Origin: Hexactinellida sp. DTS-2022
Taxonomy: Eukaryota > Porifera > Hexactinellida
Reading direction: 5' to 3'
Assembly: GCA_028753945.1 (NCBI GenBank)
Contig: JAPNXP010000001.1
Location: forward strand, 10,902,501 to 10,966,500
DNA: 64,000 bases
The notes under the pieces are model-generated. The model saw nothing but the letters and a program-made list of their open reading frames with translations, was not told the origin of the DNA and searched no databases. Of this stretch, positions 10,938-21,852 are shown piece after piece. Every line of letters starts with the position of its first letter. The first letter of the stretch is position 1. Both the position numbers and the translations under genes were made by a program.

Positions 10938-12550
10938 TTATTGGTCCGTAGCCTCTACTGAACAGAGTTTTACTAACTAAGAGCCCAAATTTTCAGGATA
11001 TGTGTCTCATGGGTTATAGATGTGCACCTGGGTTCACGATTTTTTATTGCACTTTTTTGGACTCATTTTTACACCTGTTTAATGTTAAAAAAAGCACAAT
11101 AAATAGTGCGAGAATATTCAATTTATATGCATTCGATAGAGAATCTAATTCTACACCTTGTCACAGTGCACGAATTTTTAAATTGGGTTTCGTTTGTTCC
11201 ACAATTGAGTTGGAAATTTCCTTTGTTTACAAACACTTCAGTTTAGTTGAAAGTGTTAATTCTAATTCCATTGTTTCAACTTGTAATAATTATATTGATT
11301 CAACTTGAGGGATCGAGTAGGCTTCTATTTTCTAATTAAAAACTAAGATTATATTTCCATAACAACGACAAATAATATGAGTATATTTTCCAGAATATTA
11401 TTGCACAATGGATATACTGTCATAATTAATTCTAATTAATTCAGTTTGTATTTAACCGATACACATGCTTCCACTTTGTTTATTGGGTTATCTAATGTGG
11501 GGAATTCAGATATGTAGCCAAATTAATTGCAAATTAATAGTTATTTCAAATAATTAAACATAATAATGGTGTTAAATTATTAATATATTTAAATAATTAT
11601 TAATTAGTGTTAGTTAAATATCATTAATCTCAGAAATCATAGCAGATAGAAACAAACTTCAATTATCAATTGGTCCTTATGCCACGTGCCACCTAGACAA
11701 GTGGGTCTTGACACCTTGAGGAAGTGATGACATCGTCAAAAAAATGAGTTTACAATTTTGCGAATTCGATGTTTCTAAGCCTTAAGGCATTGGTTCAAGT
11801 ATAATGATGACTCACCACCCACATAAAAAATGCTGACTCATCATCTATTATATTCATGCGAAAACTAGAATATCCTCAAATAAAGTGGGCATAAAAGGAA
11901 ACCTCCGACACTTTAAGGGACATATCATACATATACACCATTCTGAAATGGTTAAACACCTTATATTGATGATGACATGACAAAAAATCCAAAATTGCAG
12001 CTGTTCCGACAGCATTTTCCTTTGGAGGCACTCAATTAACCAGCCACCATATATAGTGCCTCCAAAGGAACATGCACTCGGCACAGCTTCAATTTTGGAT
12101 TTTTTATCTGTCGTTGTTATCGAAAATATAATCTTAGTTTTCAATTAGAAAATAGAAGCCTACTCGATCTCCCAAGTTGAATCAATATACTTATTACAAG
12201 TTGAAACAATGGAATTAGATTTAACACTTTCAACTGAACTGAAGTGTTTTGTAAACAAAGGAAATTTGTAACTCGATTGTGGCACAAACGAAACACAATT
12301 TGAAAATTTGTATAGACCCATCAGAAGCAGAATTTTATGGTGAATCCAATGCTAACATAAAAATGGGGTTTAGTAAAAGGTCTTTGACTTATGGACCATA
12401 CAAATTTCTAAACGTGTTAAAAATGTTTCCAAAATTTGTTAATCAGAAATCGTGACCCCAGGTGCACATCTGTAACCCATGAGACACCCATCCTGAAAAT
12501 TTGGGCTCTTAGTTAATAAAACTCTGTTCTGTGGAGAGGATACGGATGGA
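10938..12550. repeat. Long inverted-repeat element, arms about 450 bp
   Basis: The left arm (about 10938-11390) and right arm (about 12104-12550) are inverted copies. Shared blocks include GAGCCCAAATTTTCAGGAT with CTCATGGGTTA-AGATGTGCACCTGGG, and GATCGAGTAGGCTTCTATTTTCTAATT with CAACGACA. About 100 bp inside each arm has diverged. The centre (11390-11983) is AT-rich and noncoding. A partial third copy of the outer end lies at about 17080-17170. It looks like a nonautonomous foldback element; no target duplication could be fixed. Confidence 0.7.
11984..12107. mobile_element. Foldback MITE, TCCAAAATTGCAGC family, copy 2
   Basis: Same arms as the copy at 10808-10937: AATCCAAAATTGCAGC-TG and its inverse, with CCTTTGGAGGCACT on both sides of a short centre. 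It sits at the inner end of the right arm of the long inverted-repeat element. Confidence 0.72.
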
Positions 12551-13727
12551 AAATAATAATAACTAACCAAGGCACTGAGATTAGAACTGGGCCACTATAC
12601 TATCAGGGGCGTAGCACGGCTCTGGAATGTCTCGTACAAAACAGTTAAAAGTGGTCGGGAAAAACTGGACCCTCTTATATAATATAGTTACAGCAAATTA
12701 AAACTGGTCCGGCCAAAATCGGACCAGCCGGTAACGGCCGCTACGCAGCCTTACTCACCCCTAAACCATTCATTATATGACTTTCATAATTTTTATTTTC
12801 ACCAATTTATCTACATATTTTGTGAAATAACAACAATGAATATTCATATTAAAAAAATTTTAATGCAAAATTCGGAATCAGCATACTTGTTTTTCCTGTA
12901 CCATAGTTGTAGAATAAAAAATACTGTTAGAAAACGTCTTTATTTTATCAGTATATAATTGAAGCTCCTCAAGAGGTAATTCCAGGATTAAGTTGAGCAG
13001 TACGTTGCCTCTTGTACATCATTTTCAGGGAGAAGCAAATACATTGCAGATTCGGACAATGAACTTGCTATTGGCCCTATTGCAACATGAGGAAATTTAA
13101 AACCGCGAAAAATCTCATATTATGAACGTAGGAGTGCTAAAATTGCATATTCCATACTCTGACATACAAGAGTATATAATTTCATGTTAAATTGTTCACT
13201 CAAATTCATGAGCCATTGTTTACACTAGATTCTATTTAAGTATATAGAAAATATACCTCAGTTTATAGGCATCATATAATAATACATTAGACTCTCGTTA
13301 ATATCTAAATAAGGGGACTATCAACATTTGTCCGTATTAGTCCTAGGATTGCCAACCCTCCCGAATTGGCCGGGAGTCTCCCGGAATCAGACCGAGTCTC
13401 CCGAAAATCAGCAAATCCAATCCGGGAGATTTTGAAACTCTAAAAATGCTAATCACGAGCCTACTTTACCTATTATACCTTTGACAGTTAATTTATTTAA
13501 ATATATGCACCCACCATTACCGTATTGCTTTGTATAAGCGCTTGTTTGAATACATGGCGGAACTTATTCGAAGCAATACCGTATCATTTATGTTTTCATG
13601 CCTATGTACTATGTTTTCATGCCTATGTACTAGTCCCATAACTCCCAAGCCAGTAATTCATAGTTAATGTATTTAATAAGATCGGTCTCGAGGGGGAGGG
13701 AGTGGCTGTCATCCTCCTGGCCACAAA
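12551..13727. other. AT-rich repeat ground with element fragments
   Basis: The segment has no supported gene. At about 12605-12760 it holds a GGGGCGTAGC..GCTACGC-ended hAT-like fragment. At about 12783-12895 it holds a diverged 142-bp satellite monomer. At about 13347-13440 it holds GATTGCCAACCCTCCC-type sequence, which shares the TTGCCAACC ending with a piece near 33168. The rest (12896-13346, 13445-13727) shows nothing I can name. Confidence 0.5.
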
Positions 13728-13886
13728 TTATAATTTTAGTTTTTGCTTCTTTGAGAGGTGATACAGCTTGCTTTTTACTTTGTGGACTCCCAAGCCCATC
13801 TCTTCCCCTATTTTCGCATAGTCTGCTCCATATTTCTGGCTTAGTCGTAATACCTGACTTTCCTCCATCTCTGTCCAACGTCTTTT
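13728..13886 (-). CDS. Myb/SANT-like DNA-binding exon
   Basis: Read on the minus strand from 13886 to a TAA at 13730-13728, the frame gives about 52 residues with the Myb/SANT signature: RRWTEMEESQVLRL, then KYGADYAKIGEEMG, then VHKVKSKLYHLSKK. The spacing of the aromatic residues (W, Y..Y) and the Ile-Gly turn fits one Myb-like repeat. It is preceded by a possible splice acceptor (GTTTTATATAG at 13897-13887) and by an in-frame TAG across that junction, so it would be a terminal exon. Its phase does not match the donor of the exon at 17426-17736. It may come from a host gene or a transposon, since Harbinger and other elements carry Myb/SANT proteins. No partner exon is identified. Confidence 0.5.
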   Translation of the reverse strand, partial: KRRWTEMEESQVLRLSQKYGADYAKIGEEMGLGVHKVKSKLYHLSKKQKLKL

Positions 13887-15921
13887 CTATATAAAACTCA
13901 TAAACTAAATTGTGATGACTTGTTGTTAGTTTTTACTTTGCCAACTACCACAATGCAATTCCCAATATATTATACATGTATTTATAATTTATAAATACAA
14001 GACAATATATATATTGATTTATGTATGAACAGCGGTTCATATGTGACTGCAACTAATATATTAGTATGTACGAGAAGAAAATAAATAAATCCGGACGGAT
14101 AAAGACAAGTAAAAACAAGTAATTTATTATACAATATAAGGCATTATTCATATTATGTATATTTAACTTATATCAATGATCTGTGTCACTATTGTAATGA
14201 GAATTAGGTAAATCCAAACAAAAAAGGACCGAGATATTACAGCAGCGTTTCTCAACCTTTTTCAGTCTGTCTCCCCCTTAGCAAATCGAGGCAATTCCCA
14301 TCGCCCCCCTCCGATTGTATTATATTGCACTGACCGGAGGGCGGGTTCCATTTATAAGTCAAACCGCCATTTTATCGCCCACGTTGAGAAACACTGTATT
14401 ATACCGTCACTATTTATATTATAGAATTAATTAATGCAAGTTATACTACATGATGTTGTGAATTATTCAAAATTGATGTGTATAAGAAAGGTATCAAAAT
14501 ACGTAAATGTACATATAACTGACTGCAAAGGCATACCTCCTTAGGAATCTAAAAGGGTAAATTACATCAAACAATATTGTTTTATCTTCAAAAAACTATG
14601 AATCTATAATTTTCATAGATAGCGCATAACGGCCACGCGAAATATTTTACACAAAAGGGGCAAATCAAGTAAATTCAATGACTACCATTATTCTAATACA
14701 CCATAAAGAGTATTGATAATCAGCTCACCTTGGCAGCAGGCTTTTGGGGCGTCTGGGCGCCTATGTGCCTGCGGCGTTGTGTGTATTGGTCTAAAAAATT
14801 ATCTCGTGATAAAACCGCACAAAATAAAGTATAATCTTAACGAATACGTAGTTTTTCATTATATTCAAAGTGATATTCGGTTGACCGAATAGTTATCATA
14901 ATCGTTTTTAGATTTAATACAGTTTTTAGATTAGGTAAACCGAATATATTAACTTCCCAACCAAATACCGAAACGATATTCGGAAATTAGAGGAGTACCT
15001 CCTTAGTCGAACACTGTTAATACGAGTTTTCGGCTAGTGTGAACACAATTTTTGGATCCTCCAAAGGATTTTCAGTGATACCGGTTAATACTAATTTGGA
15101 TAAGGTAAACAAAAATCTTGACGGCTCATTAGTATAGTCGTATTAACGTGGTTATTTTATATGTAGTATTTTCAAAATAGTATTTGGTCCAACCGAACAG
15201 GACTAATCAGTTGCAACCTTGAATAATAAAGATGTTCTGTAATAAATATAACTTACGAAATATTTTCTGGAGTAAATGGGGTGGGCGGTGAGGGGGCGGT
15301 GGCAAAAGAATAATTTAGAGTTCGGGTGGCAGAATGTTTAATAGCTTAAAGAATCATAGTTTTCCCTTTCTCTTGATAGCTTGTGAAAAAGATCTTCAAG
15401 TTGTCTTTACAACTCTAGGAAATCCTCTATTAAATTACTGTCAACCAAATTTGTTTTGACAAGTATTCTCCGATAATCCGAGATTTTTCATTTTGCGGAG
15501 CTAACAACCTGAAGACAAATTGCGCTAACGATTACCCAAAGAAGAGAAAAAGAACTTAGTTGATGTATGCTACAATTTCCGTGTATTAAGTTAACAGTTT
15601 GATTACCTCATTTTTTACAGCACCTTGCCTAGTTTGAATCGAGTTGCAAACAAATACTGTCTACTAGCTATCGTTAATAGCAACACCAGGGGTTAATTAA
15701 ATCTGTTCGTTTTATCAGGAAAATCATATAAACTAGATTCACTTTTGTTTTCTGTAGTGTAGGGTAACTGTTTCGATACAAATGATATTGGTTAATACGA
15801 ATTCCGGATAAGGCAAACGCATTTTGACGGTCGACTGATATTCGTACTAACGAGGTTCTATTGTATTTATAGAATTATTTACTTAAATCTGATTTCGGCT
15901 TTTTTATTTTAACAAATCATT
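13887..15921. other. AT-rich intergenic DNA, no supported gene
   Basis: Apart from the hAT-type element at 14243-14396, I see only AT-rich sequence. There are fragments of the GGTTAATACGAATTCCGGATAAGGC..GTTCTA(C/T)TGTA miniature family at about 15780-15872 and less clearly at 15000-15150. No exon, RNA gene or promoter can be supported. Confidence 0.5.
14243..14396. mobile_element. hAT-type MITE, CAGCGTTTCTCAACC ends
   Basis: The left end CAGCGTTTCTCAACC is mirrored by GTTGAGAAACACTG on the right. The flanking octamers TATTACAG and TATTATAC match at six of eight positions, as expected of an aged 8-bp duplication. Noncoding. Confidence 0.72.
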
Positions 15922-16087
15922 TATATAGAGCTCAGCTCTAGTAGAGTTCAGATTTTTAGTATGTGTATTCAGGCACTGAGGAAGGTCAGTTTTTTCCCAG
16001 GGTTTGAAATTGACCTTCAGAAAGTAAGCCTGGGGTTTTAGTATGGGACAAAATCTGAAACTCTACTAAGAGCAAAAGCTCTATATA
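15922..16087. mobile_element. MITE, TTATATAGAGCTCAGCTCT family, copy 1
   Basis: The ends TTATATAGAGCTCAGCTC and GAGCAAAAGCTCTATATAA are inverted, with GTAGAGTTCAGATTTT just inside. A second copy in the opposite orientation lies at 24799-24963; both share the inner sequence around CCTGGGGTTTTAGTATGGGA. Noncoding. Confidence 0.75.
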
Positions 16088-16296
16088 AACATTCTCATAT
16101 TTTAAAACTTCGTAAACAATATATTTCATATCTGTGTGAAGTTATGTTTACTAAATTCCCTAAATAAACAATTACCTCTGTGATGTCAGGTTTCTGGATG
16201 ATGAATGAGATATAGAAAAGTATATATACTAAATATACCTAAAATGACAACTGTGCCAACTACGTAGTGACCCTCATTAAAATTACTGCTTGCTAG

Positions 16297-16916
16297 CAGG
16301 GTTGGGTACAATTACAATTGTAATTAATTAAATTACAATTAATTCCTTTTTTGAAATAATTGTAATTGTAATTGTAATTGAAAAACACAAATCCCTATAA
16401 TTGTAATTGTAATTGAAATACACAAATTCCTATAATTGTAATTGTAATTGTAATTACAAAAGACTAATCCAATTTGGAAATTTTGATTGTAATAAATTGT
16501 TCTTAAAAGCAGACCGAAAAATTGTCGATTACACGTTTTCTAGTGTCATTTATATTACAAATTATTAGACACCAGTATGGCTTGGCTTGACATTTTTGCT
16601 ACACTTCTAATAGGGGGTTGATTTTACATGAATAAATGGCTTCTCTTTGTAATCATGAGGGTATATACGTAAATATTGAGCATTCAGTTCTCAGCCATCT
16701 ACCTACTCATAGTATTGGATTCAATTATAACTGTTACTTTTTTGACATAATTGTAATTGTAATTGTAACTGTAACTGTAATTGAAAAACACAAATAAGTA
16801 TAATTTAATTGTAATTGAAAACACAAATCCTTATAATTGTAATTGTAATTGAAAACACAAATCCTTATAATTGTAATTGTAATTGTAGTGGAAAATTATA
16901 ATTGAACCCAACCCTG
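16297..16916. mobile_element. hAT-type MITE, CAGGGTTGGG family, composite copy
   Basis: The left end CAGGGTTGGGTACAATTACA and right end ATAATTGAACCCAACCCTG match the element at 5520-5697. Flanking octamers CTTGCTAG and CCTGTTAG agree at six of eight positions. The copy is longer than the family member and holds unrelated AT-rich sequence at about 16470-16720, perhaps a further insertion. Large parts are AATTGTAATTGTAATT low-complexity sequence. Confidence 0.62.
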
Positions 16917-16934
16917 CCTGTTAGTTATCTATTT

Positions 16935-17055
16935 TTACTGTGCCGACTATACTATGGTATAGTGGCCCAGTATTGGAATGATTGCCTTCTTATAATATTG
17001 TTATTATTATTATTACTGTGCCGACAATACTATAGTATAATGGCCCAGTTCAAAA
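16935..17055. repeat. Two short palindromic repeats, ACTGTGCCGAC(T/A)ATACTAT
   Basis: At about 16937 and 17017, two copies of ACTGTGCCGAC-ATACTAT-GTATA-TGGCCCAGT-like sequence lie about 80 bp apart. Part of it (GGGCCACTATACTAT) recurs inverted near 12590. They look like ends of a small element family. Confidence 0.5.
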
Positions 17056-17425
17056 TCTTATTGCTTGGTATTTTGGTTCGTATCCTCTCCACAGAACAGT
17101 TTTATTAAGCCCAAATTTTCAGGATATGTCCATGGGTTACAGATGTGAACCTGGGTCACAAATCATGATAAATTAATCATCAAATTAGATTAGCTAGTTT
17201 TAATTGGGCAAACTCGGAAAGTATGCTAATTCCGAATTTCGCATTTCTAAATTTCGAAAATGAATATTTTATGTTGTTCTTGTTGCTGTTGTCTAACATA
17301 ATGAGCAAACTTATTGATGAAAATTCAAATGATCCTATAAACGAGTACTAGTATAACTATCGTCGCGAAACAAACAAACAAATTAAAGTAGAGAATAAAC
17401 AAGAATACACATGAATAATACTTAC

Positions 17426-17736
17426 CTTATTAGACTCCCCAAGGGGCCCCTCCCCCTGTCCGGAACAAGTAAGAGGACGGCCGCCATGTCAACCATGACG
17501 GCCGTCCTCATTGCATCTATCGTGCTGGCCCGGGAATTCCGGGCGGTGGCCTCGGAGTCGCGGAGGTTAGCTCGCTCCACCGCCCGGAATATCTCTAATC
17601 GTTGTTCCAGGGGGAGGGGCCCGCCAGTAGCAGGCGTGATTGTTGGAGTTGGGGCGGTAAACCCGAAATTTTGACAGGGGGGGCTGTCCCCAGTAGTATT
17701 GGGGGGGCTGTCCGGGGGGTAGTTTGGGGTAGCCAT
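17426..17736 (-). CDS. GC-rich orphan first exon, proline-rich, product unknown
   Basis: I do not recognise the product. On the minus strand an ATG at 17736-17734 in good context (AAAATGG) opens a 103-codon frame that ends at a strong splice donor, G|GTAAGT (17425-17420), in phase 2. The first 45 residues are rich in proline, glycine and threonine; the second half is helix-like (LEQRLEIFRAVERANLRDSEATARN). The segment is sharply GC-rich in an AT-rich neighbourhood, like the exons of DDX1, SPEF2 and kinesin, which argues for a host exon or a recently moved piece of one. A perfect short inverted pair, GACGGCCG(C/T), lies at 17475-17506. No downstream exon could be tied to it. Confidence 0.5.
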
Positions 17737-17968
17737 TTTCTAACATAAACAATTGGAAATATACATTGTTGGGTATATTAATAACAATAACTGCAGTTAT
17801 AACGAAGTCTGATATAATGAATTAACTACTTATAACGAAATGGAGATTTCCCCAATAGCACTAAATGCATAAATTATATTCCGCTTTTCGGAATAAAACG
17901 AAGGAATTTACAGGCTCAAGCACTTCGTTATAACGAGAGTTCATTGTAAATGTAATATTCCTTTTATA

Positions 17969-19245
17969 CTACTGTATTTCTCGGTCAATTATCCGATTCG
18001 GGCAACCAATTATCCTATTCGAGCAATCAACAATTATAGTGATATATTTGATATAATAGTGATAATGAATACAGTTAATTAATATAGGATAAAGTGATTT
18101 ATTGGATATATATATTGGAATAATGTAGCTGCTAGAGATTTTCAAGGCGTATTGCTCTCGAACTGTTGCTGTCAATACATGGTAGAACGAATTCAGGCAA
18201 GTTGCTGGAGTAATTTGAGCCAAAGCATTTGGGCATAATTGCAATAGTTTATCTCTCCTTGCACTTACCATAGTTTGGCCCTCAATTGGTATAATTGGTC
18301 CTTGAGCGCCGAGAGTTCGTTTTATATAGGATTTTAGACTTTGGAAGCACAACTCAATCGGATTCAACTCGCAACTGTATGGAGGGAGGCGTTTCAATTC
18401 GATGTGTGAAGGGATAGAAGCTTCAAGTCTATTTTCAATCCCACGGTGACAAGGAGCGTTGTCAAGTACGATAAATGCCGTGTCAACTGAGCTACTTGGT
18501 TCCAATGCCAAACCAAACGAGAGATGGAATAATTCACTTATAAATTGATCAAAATGTGTTTGTTTAGCACCTCCGAAAAGGATTTTGAATGGACCAGTCC
18601 AACACCTGGACAGATAGCACATATCAGAGTGACATGGGGAGTTCGTTGATTGTCAGCAACCCTTCGAGCTGGCAATCCTTGAATTGATCGACCACGATTC
18701 CGAGCGGTATATAAGCCAAATCCACACTCGTCAACGTAACAAAATCTTGCTCCTATTTCATGCTGTTCTTGCAACCATAGAGCATGAGTTCTTCTACAAT
18801 CTTTGTTTGCGGGTGAATTACGTACACTCGGAAGTAATTCAAGTTTTTTTACTGTAATTAAGCATCCTTCAAGACACCGAGCGATTGTAGATATCGAAAC
18901 AGTTATCCCTCGTTCGAGAAGTAGTTTATTTCTCATCTCGCCAAGAGTGATATCGGGACGGGCTTCAATGGAAATTAAGAGAAGACTTTTCGAATCCTCG
19001 TCCAACTTTTTTCCTCTTGGACCACCGCGAAGTTTGGTAGAATATTGTCTGGTGCTACAAATTCTGTAAGCGGTATCCTTCTTAACGCCAAACAATCTGG
19101 TCATCTGTTTATAGGTTACTCCCGACTCGTGGGCATCGATAAGTCTTTGCCGTAATTCATTTGAAATTGCTCTCCCACCTCGTGAAATAGCAACTGTAGA
19201 TGATGTGGCAGAGTGTTGTCCTGCATCGTATGAACTGGAAGCCAT
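17969..19245 (-). pseudogene. Tc1/mariner-like transposase with one frameshift
   Basis: DDE transposase of the IS630-Tc1-mariner group. From the ATG at 19245 the first frame codes an N-terminal helix-turn-helix (SNELRQRLIDAHESGVTYKQ, then FGVKKDTAYRI), a second HTH (DITLGEMRNKLL), and the first catalytic Asp in CYVDECGFGL. After a frameshift near 18590 it continues with the second Asp in IVLDNAPCHRG and the Glu in LPPYSCELNPIE. I count 35 residues between the second D and E, against the usual 34 in Tc1. The TAG stop is the last three bases of the element (17971-17969), so the reading frame runs through the whole terminal repeat. Apart from the single frameshift the gene is open, so the insertion is probably young. 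Confidence 0.9.
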
Positions 19246-19432
19246 AATTTATGATGAATATTTGAATATTTAGGAATATATTTATTTCGTATTACTTTGT
19301 TTTATACTAATCAACCCAGTATCCTAAATAGATAAACCAATGAAAATCAAAAGTAATTCCGATCGGATAATTGGTTGACCCAATCGGATAATTGGTTGCC
19401 CGAATCGGATAATTGACCGAGAAATACAGTAG
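17969..19432 (-). mobile_element. Tc1/mariner-like transposon, nearly complete
   Basis: The element starts CTACTGTATTTCTCGGTCAA at 17969 and ends with the inverse at 19432, each flanked by a TA dinucleotide (17967-17968 and 19433-19434), the Tc1/mariner target duplication. The inverted ends match for about 50 bp and include two direct copies of ATTATCCGATTCG/CCAATTATCC. The inside is filled by a single transposase gene on the minus strand. Confidence 0.93.
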
Positions 19433-20071
19433 TACGTAATATGTATAGTAAAATACAGTACACCCTCGCTAACCGACCCACTCTAATCCGAACAGGAGTG
19501 GCATTTTTGAAGGAGGAAAACTTCTAACGAACCCAAACAGGGATTTATCAAGGAATGTTTGGGCAATAAAAATCTGGACAGCACCTGGCACCAAATTAAG
19601 TGCCAAACCGGCTCCTAATTAAACCACACTGCAAGCACCTTTGCAACTAAACCGATGCCTGGCTGGTACCAAAAGTGCCGGCCAGACATCTAGATAAACC
19701 CCTGGAGACAAGCCTACTCTGAAACAATAGTACTACTGTTACGTGGGTCACTAGCGGCCACCTAAAATATTAATTTATGATTACCTGTAATATAATCAAC
19801 CTGTGTATTAAGTTATGCTCAGGGGGTAAGTGTTACCAATGTGACAGCTCGTATTTTTTATTACGTAAATGGAAAAATGCGTGATGTAGGGATTTCGTTA
19901 ATTTTTCGTTACATAACCGAAGATTTTTCTGCGCACCAAATTCAGTTTGAGGTCAGCCGCCCAAATATTATATTTGCATTAGGTCTTTTGGAGTATCTCT
20001 CGATTTTAGCATGTCTGGAAAAGTATTGTTCAAGTTTACGAACCTGGATGACTGGCCGTTACTATCAGGTT
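19433..20071. other. AT-rich intergenic DNA with MITE fragments
   Basis: No gene is seen. CAGGGATTTATC at 19538 and GATAAACCCCTG near 19695 look like the two ends of an old hAT-type element, but the flanking octamers do not match. CAGTACACCCTCGCTAACCG near 19456 resembles a mariner-type end without a partner. Confidence 0.45.
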
Positions 20072-20256
20072 CAAGGTTTCATCCAGGCGTATGCAGCGCG
20101 CCTGGAGGCGCGTGAATTTGGAAGGAAACATTTCTAGGCGCGCGAAAATCGATAGATGCTTCCATAGACGTAATCCAAAATGAGTAATTTAGGCGTGTGC
20201 GAGCGAGCTCAAACTAAATCTAGGCGCGCGGGAAATTATGTCTGGATGAAAGCCTG
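20072..20256. mobile_element. hAT-type MITE with a GCGCGC-rich centre
   Basis: Ends CAAGGTTTCATCCAG and CTGGATGAAAGCCTG are flanked by a perfect 8-bp duplication ATCAGGTT (20064-20071 and 20257-20264). The centre has several GGCGCGC motifs. A related left end, CAGGGGTTTATCCAGGAGCGCGCC, lies at 22073 without a clear right end. Confidence 0.88.
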
Positions 20257-20269
20257 ATCAGGTTCCACA

Positions 20270-20520
20270 GTTTTTATTAAATACAACCGGCATTTAATTT
20301 GAAAAGGCATTATTTGGATGCAAGCGAGGCCGAAGGGCCGAGTGCAAGTTGTAAGAACGCGGACGAGCAGGTATGGATAATATTTTTTGGTTTAAGGAAC
20401 GTGGAAAGAAAATTAGACCGAAAATTGCAAATTTGGGCCAGACGAACGATGACAAATTTAAATAATACATACTGAGTAGTATATATTATCCGAAAAAGAA
20501 TATATGAATAGAAATACACA
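20270..20520. repeat. Dispersed repeat with GAGCAGGT/GCGAGGCCG motifs
   Basis: The stretch containing ATTTAATTTGAAAAG, CAAGCGAGG-CCG and GCGGACGAGCAG recurs in diverged form at about 25600-25735. Its right end (GGACACGCGTAGCGCGGACGAGCAGCTT) recurs at about 57916-57945. Function unknown; probably a short interspersed element. Confidence 0.55.
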
Positions 20521-21181
20521 AAGTTTATATCTCACTGGAATTACCGACATCTGAAATAGATGACTCGGCAAAGGAACTTGTTAAAAAATTTCGAACCTAC
20601 ATTAACAGGACATGGATCAGTGGAAATATTAACCTCTCAGTATTCTATTACGAAAATGCGACAAACTATGGCCCCGAATCTTATCATAAATCACTAAAGT
20701 CCTATATTAAAACTCCACATTCAAACATATGGAAATTTATGGCCTATTTGAAGTTTGAACAACATCATTACAGATAATGACATTGAATTTCAGCGATGCT
20801 GGAAAACAAAGAAATAACTAGAGATGCGAATTCCTGTACAAAGGCCAAAAAAGCAAAACGAAATGAATGTAAAGAAAATACCTGAATGGTTTTTATAGTA
20901 CAAGTGAATACCTAGATGCAATTTCATTAACAATTGGCCGTGAACATTTCAAACCTTATATTTCATCGAAAGTTTCAGATATAACAATAAATGAAAATGA
21001 AACTGACGAAAATGAATTTACACCCGATCCCGATCAGTGCCACGTATGTCTAATGCCAATGCAGTCAAATTTTGCACTATTGCATGGTGATTGTGTACAT
21101 GGTGGGTTTTGTGAAGCTTGTGCTAATCAACTCTCGAATATGGGTACCAATTGTCCAATTTGTCGGGAACCAATTAATTGA
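20520..21181 (+). pseudogene. Mutator-like transposase C-terminus joined to a RING finger
   Basis: From about 20520 a plus-strand frame reads KVYISLELPTSEIDD and then FRTYINRTWISGNI, followed by ENATNYGPESYHKSLKSYIK and HSNIWKFMAYLK. This is the end of the MULE transposase domain, where the TN-(N/Y)-xxE-xxH block carries the catalytic Glu. After a damaged stretch (about 20765-20895) the frame resumes with GFYSTSEYLDAISL and runs into a RING finger: CHVCLMPM, then HGDCVHGGFCEACANQL, then NCPICREPIN, and a TGA at 21181. The Cys/His spacing fits a C3HC4-type RING, the usual E3 ubiquitin ligase domain. The N-terminal two thirds of the transposase is missing. A host RING gene is unlikely because the transposase lies directly upstream. 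Confidence 0.75.
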
Positions 21182-21404
21182 ATAGTAAGGATTTTTCAAT
21201 AAATTGCATCTCAATACGTATTCACATTAATCTGTAATTTCATTAATTACTTTATTATTTGTATTGCTCATTATTCACATCAATAAATCCAAAGTCACTT
21301 GATGCATTTTATCGAGAAAATTAGGAGTAATTTTACACTTCAATATCAAATTGTTTGCAGAGTTTAGATTTTATGATTCATTATTCTCTTATATTCAGGA
21401 TACA

Positions 21405-21665
21405 TTTTCTAGGACAAATTCCAACCTTTGAATATTTGTAGGACAAATTCCAAAATAGTAGTAAGACAAATTCTAACCTTTGAATATATTTGTAGGACAA
21501 ATTCCAAAATAGTAGTAGATTATTAGGACAAATTCCAACCTTTGAATATTTGTAGGACAAAATCCAAAATAGTAGTAGGACAAATTCCAAACTTTGAATA
21601 TCGGTAGGACAAATTCCACTATTTTGCATATAGGAAAAATTCAGAGAGTTTTGTAGGACAAATCC
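21405..21665. repeat. Minisatellite, TAGGACAAATTCCAA units
   Basis: Imperfect units alternate TAGGACAAATTCCAAAATAGTAG and GGACAAATTCCAACCTTTGAATAT-TTTG, giving a composite period of roughly 55 to 60 bp. The minus strand happens to stay open across it, but the resulting protein is only the repeat. Confidence 0.82.
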
Positions 21666-21695
21666 AGCAACAATGTTAAAGGTGTGGAAAAAGTA

Positions 21696-21852
21696 CAGTA
21701 TTAACCTTGTTAATAGGAACACGGTTAATAAGAACACTAATTCAGTCCCATTCAAAGCCTTTTCAATTGAAATTACATTGGTTAATACGAATTCCGGATA
21801 AGGCGAAATAATTTTACGGTCCCCTGATGTTCGTACAAACAAGGTTCTACTG
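21696..21852. mobile_element. TA-flanked MITE, CAGTAGAACC-type ends
   Basis: Left end CAGTATTAACCTTGTTAATA and right end ACAAGGTTCTACTG are inverted and flanked by TA. It contains the family sequence GGTTAATACGAATTCCGGATAAGGCGAA, shared with copies near 15790, 47680 and 51740. Noncoding, Tc1/mariner or pogo type. Confidence 0.75.

Noticed and set aside
13630-13878. 82-residue minus-strand frame at this place
   Set aside because: It is the wrong frame; the neighbouring frame gives a recognisable Myb/SANT-like domain.
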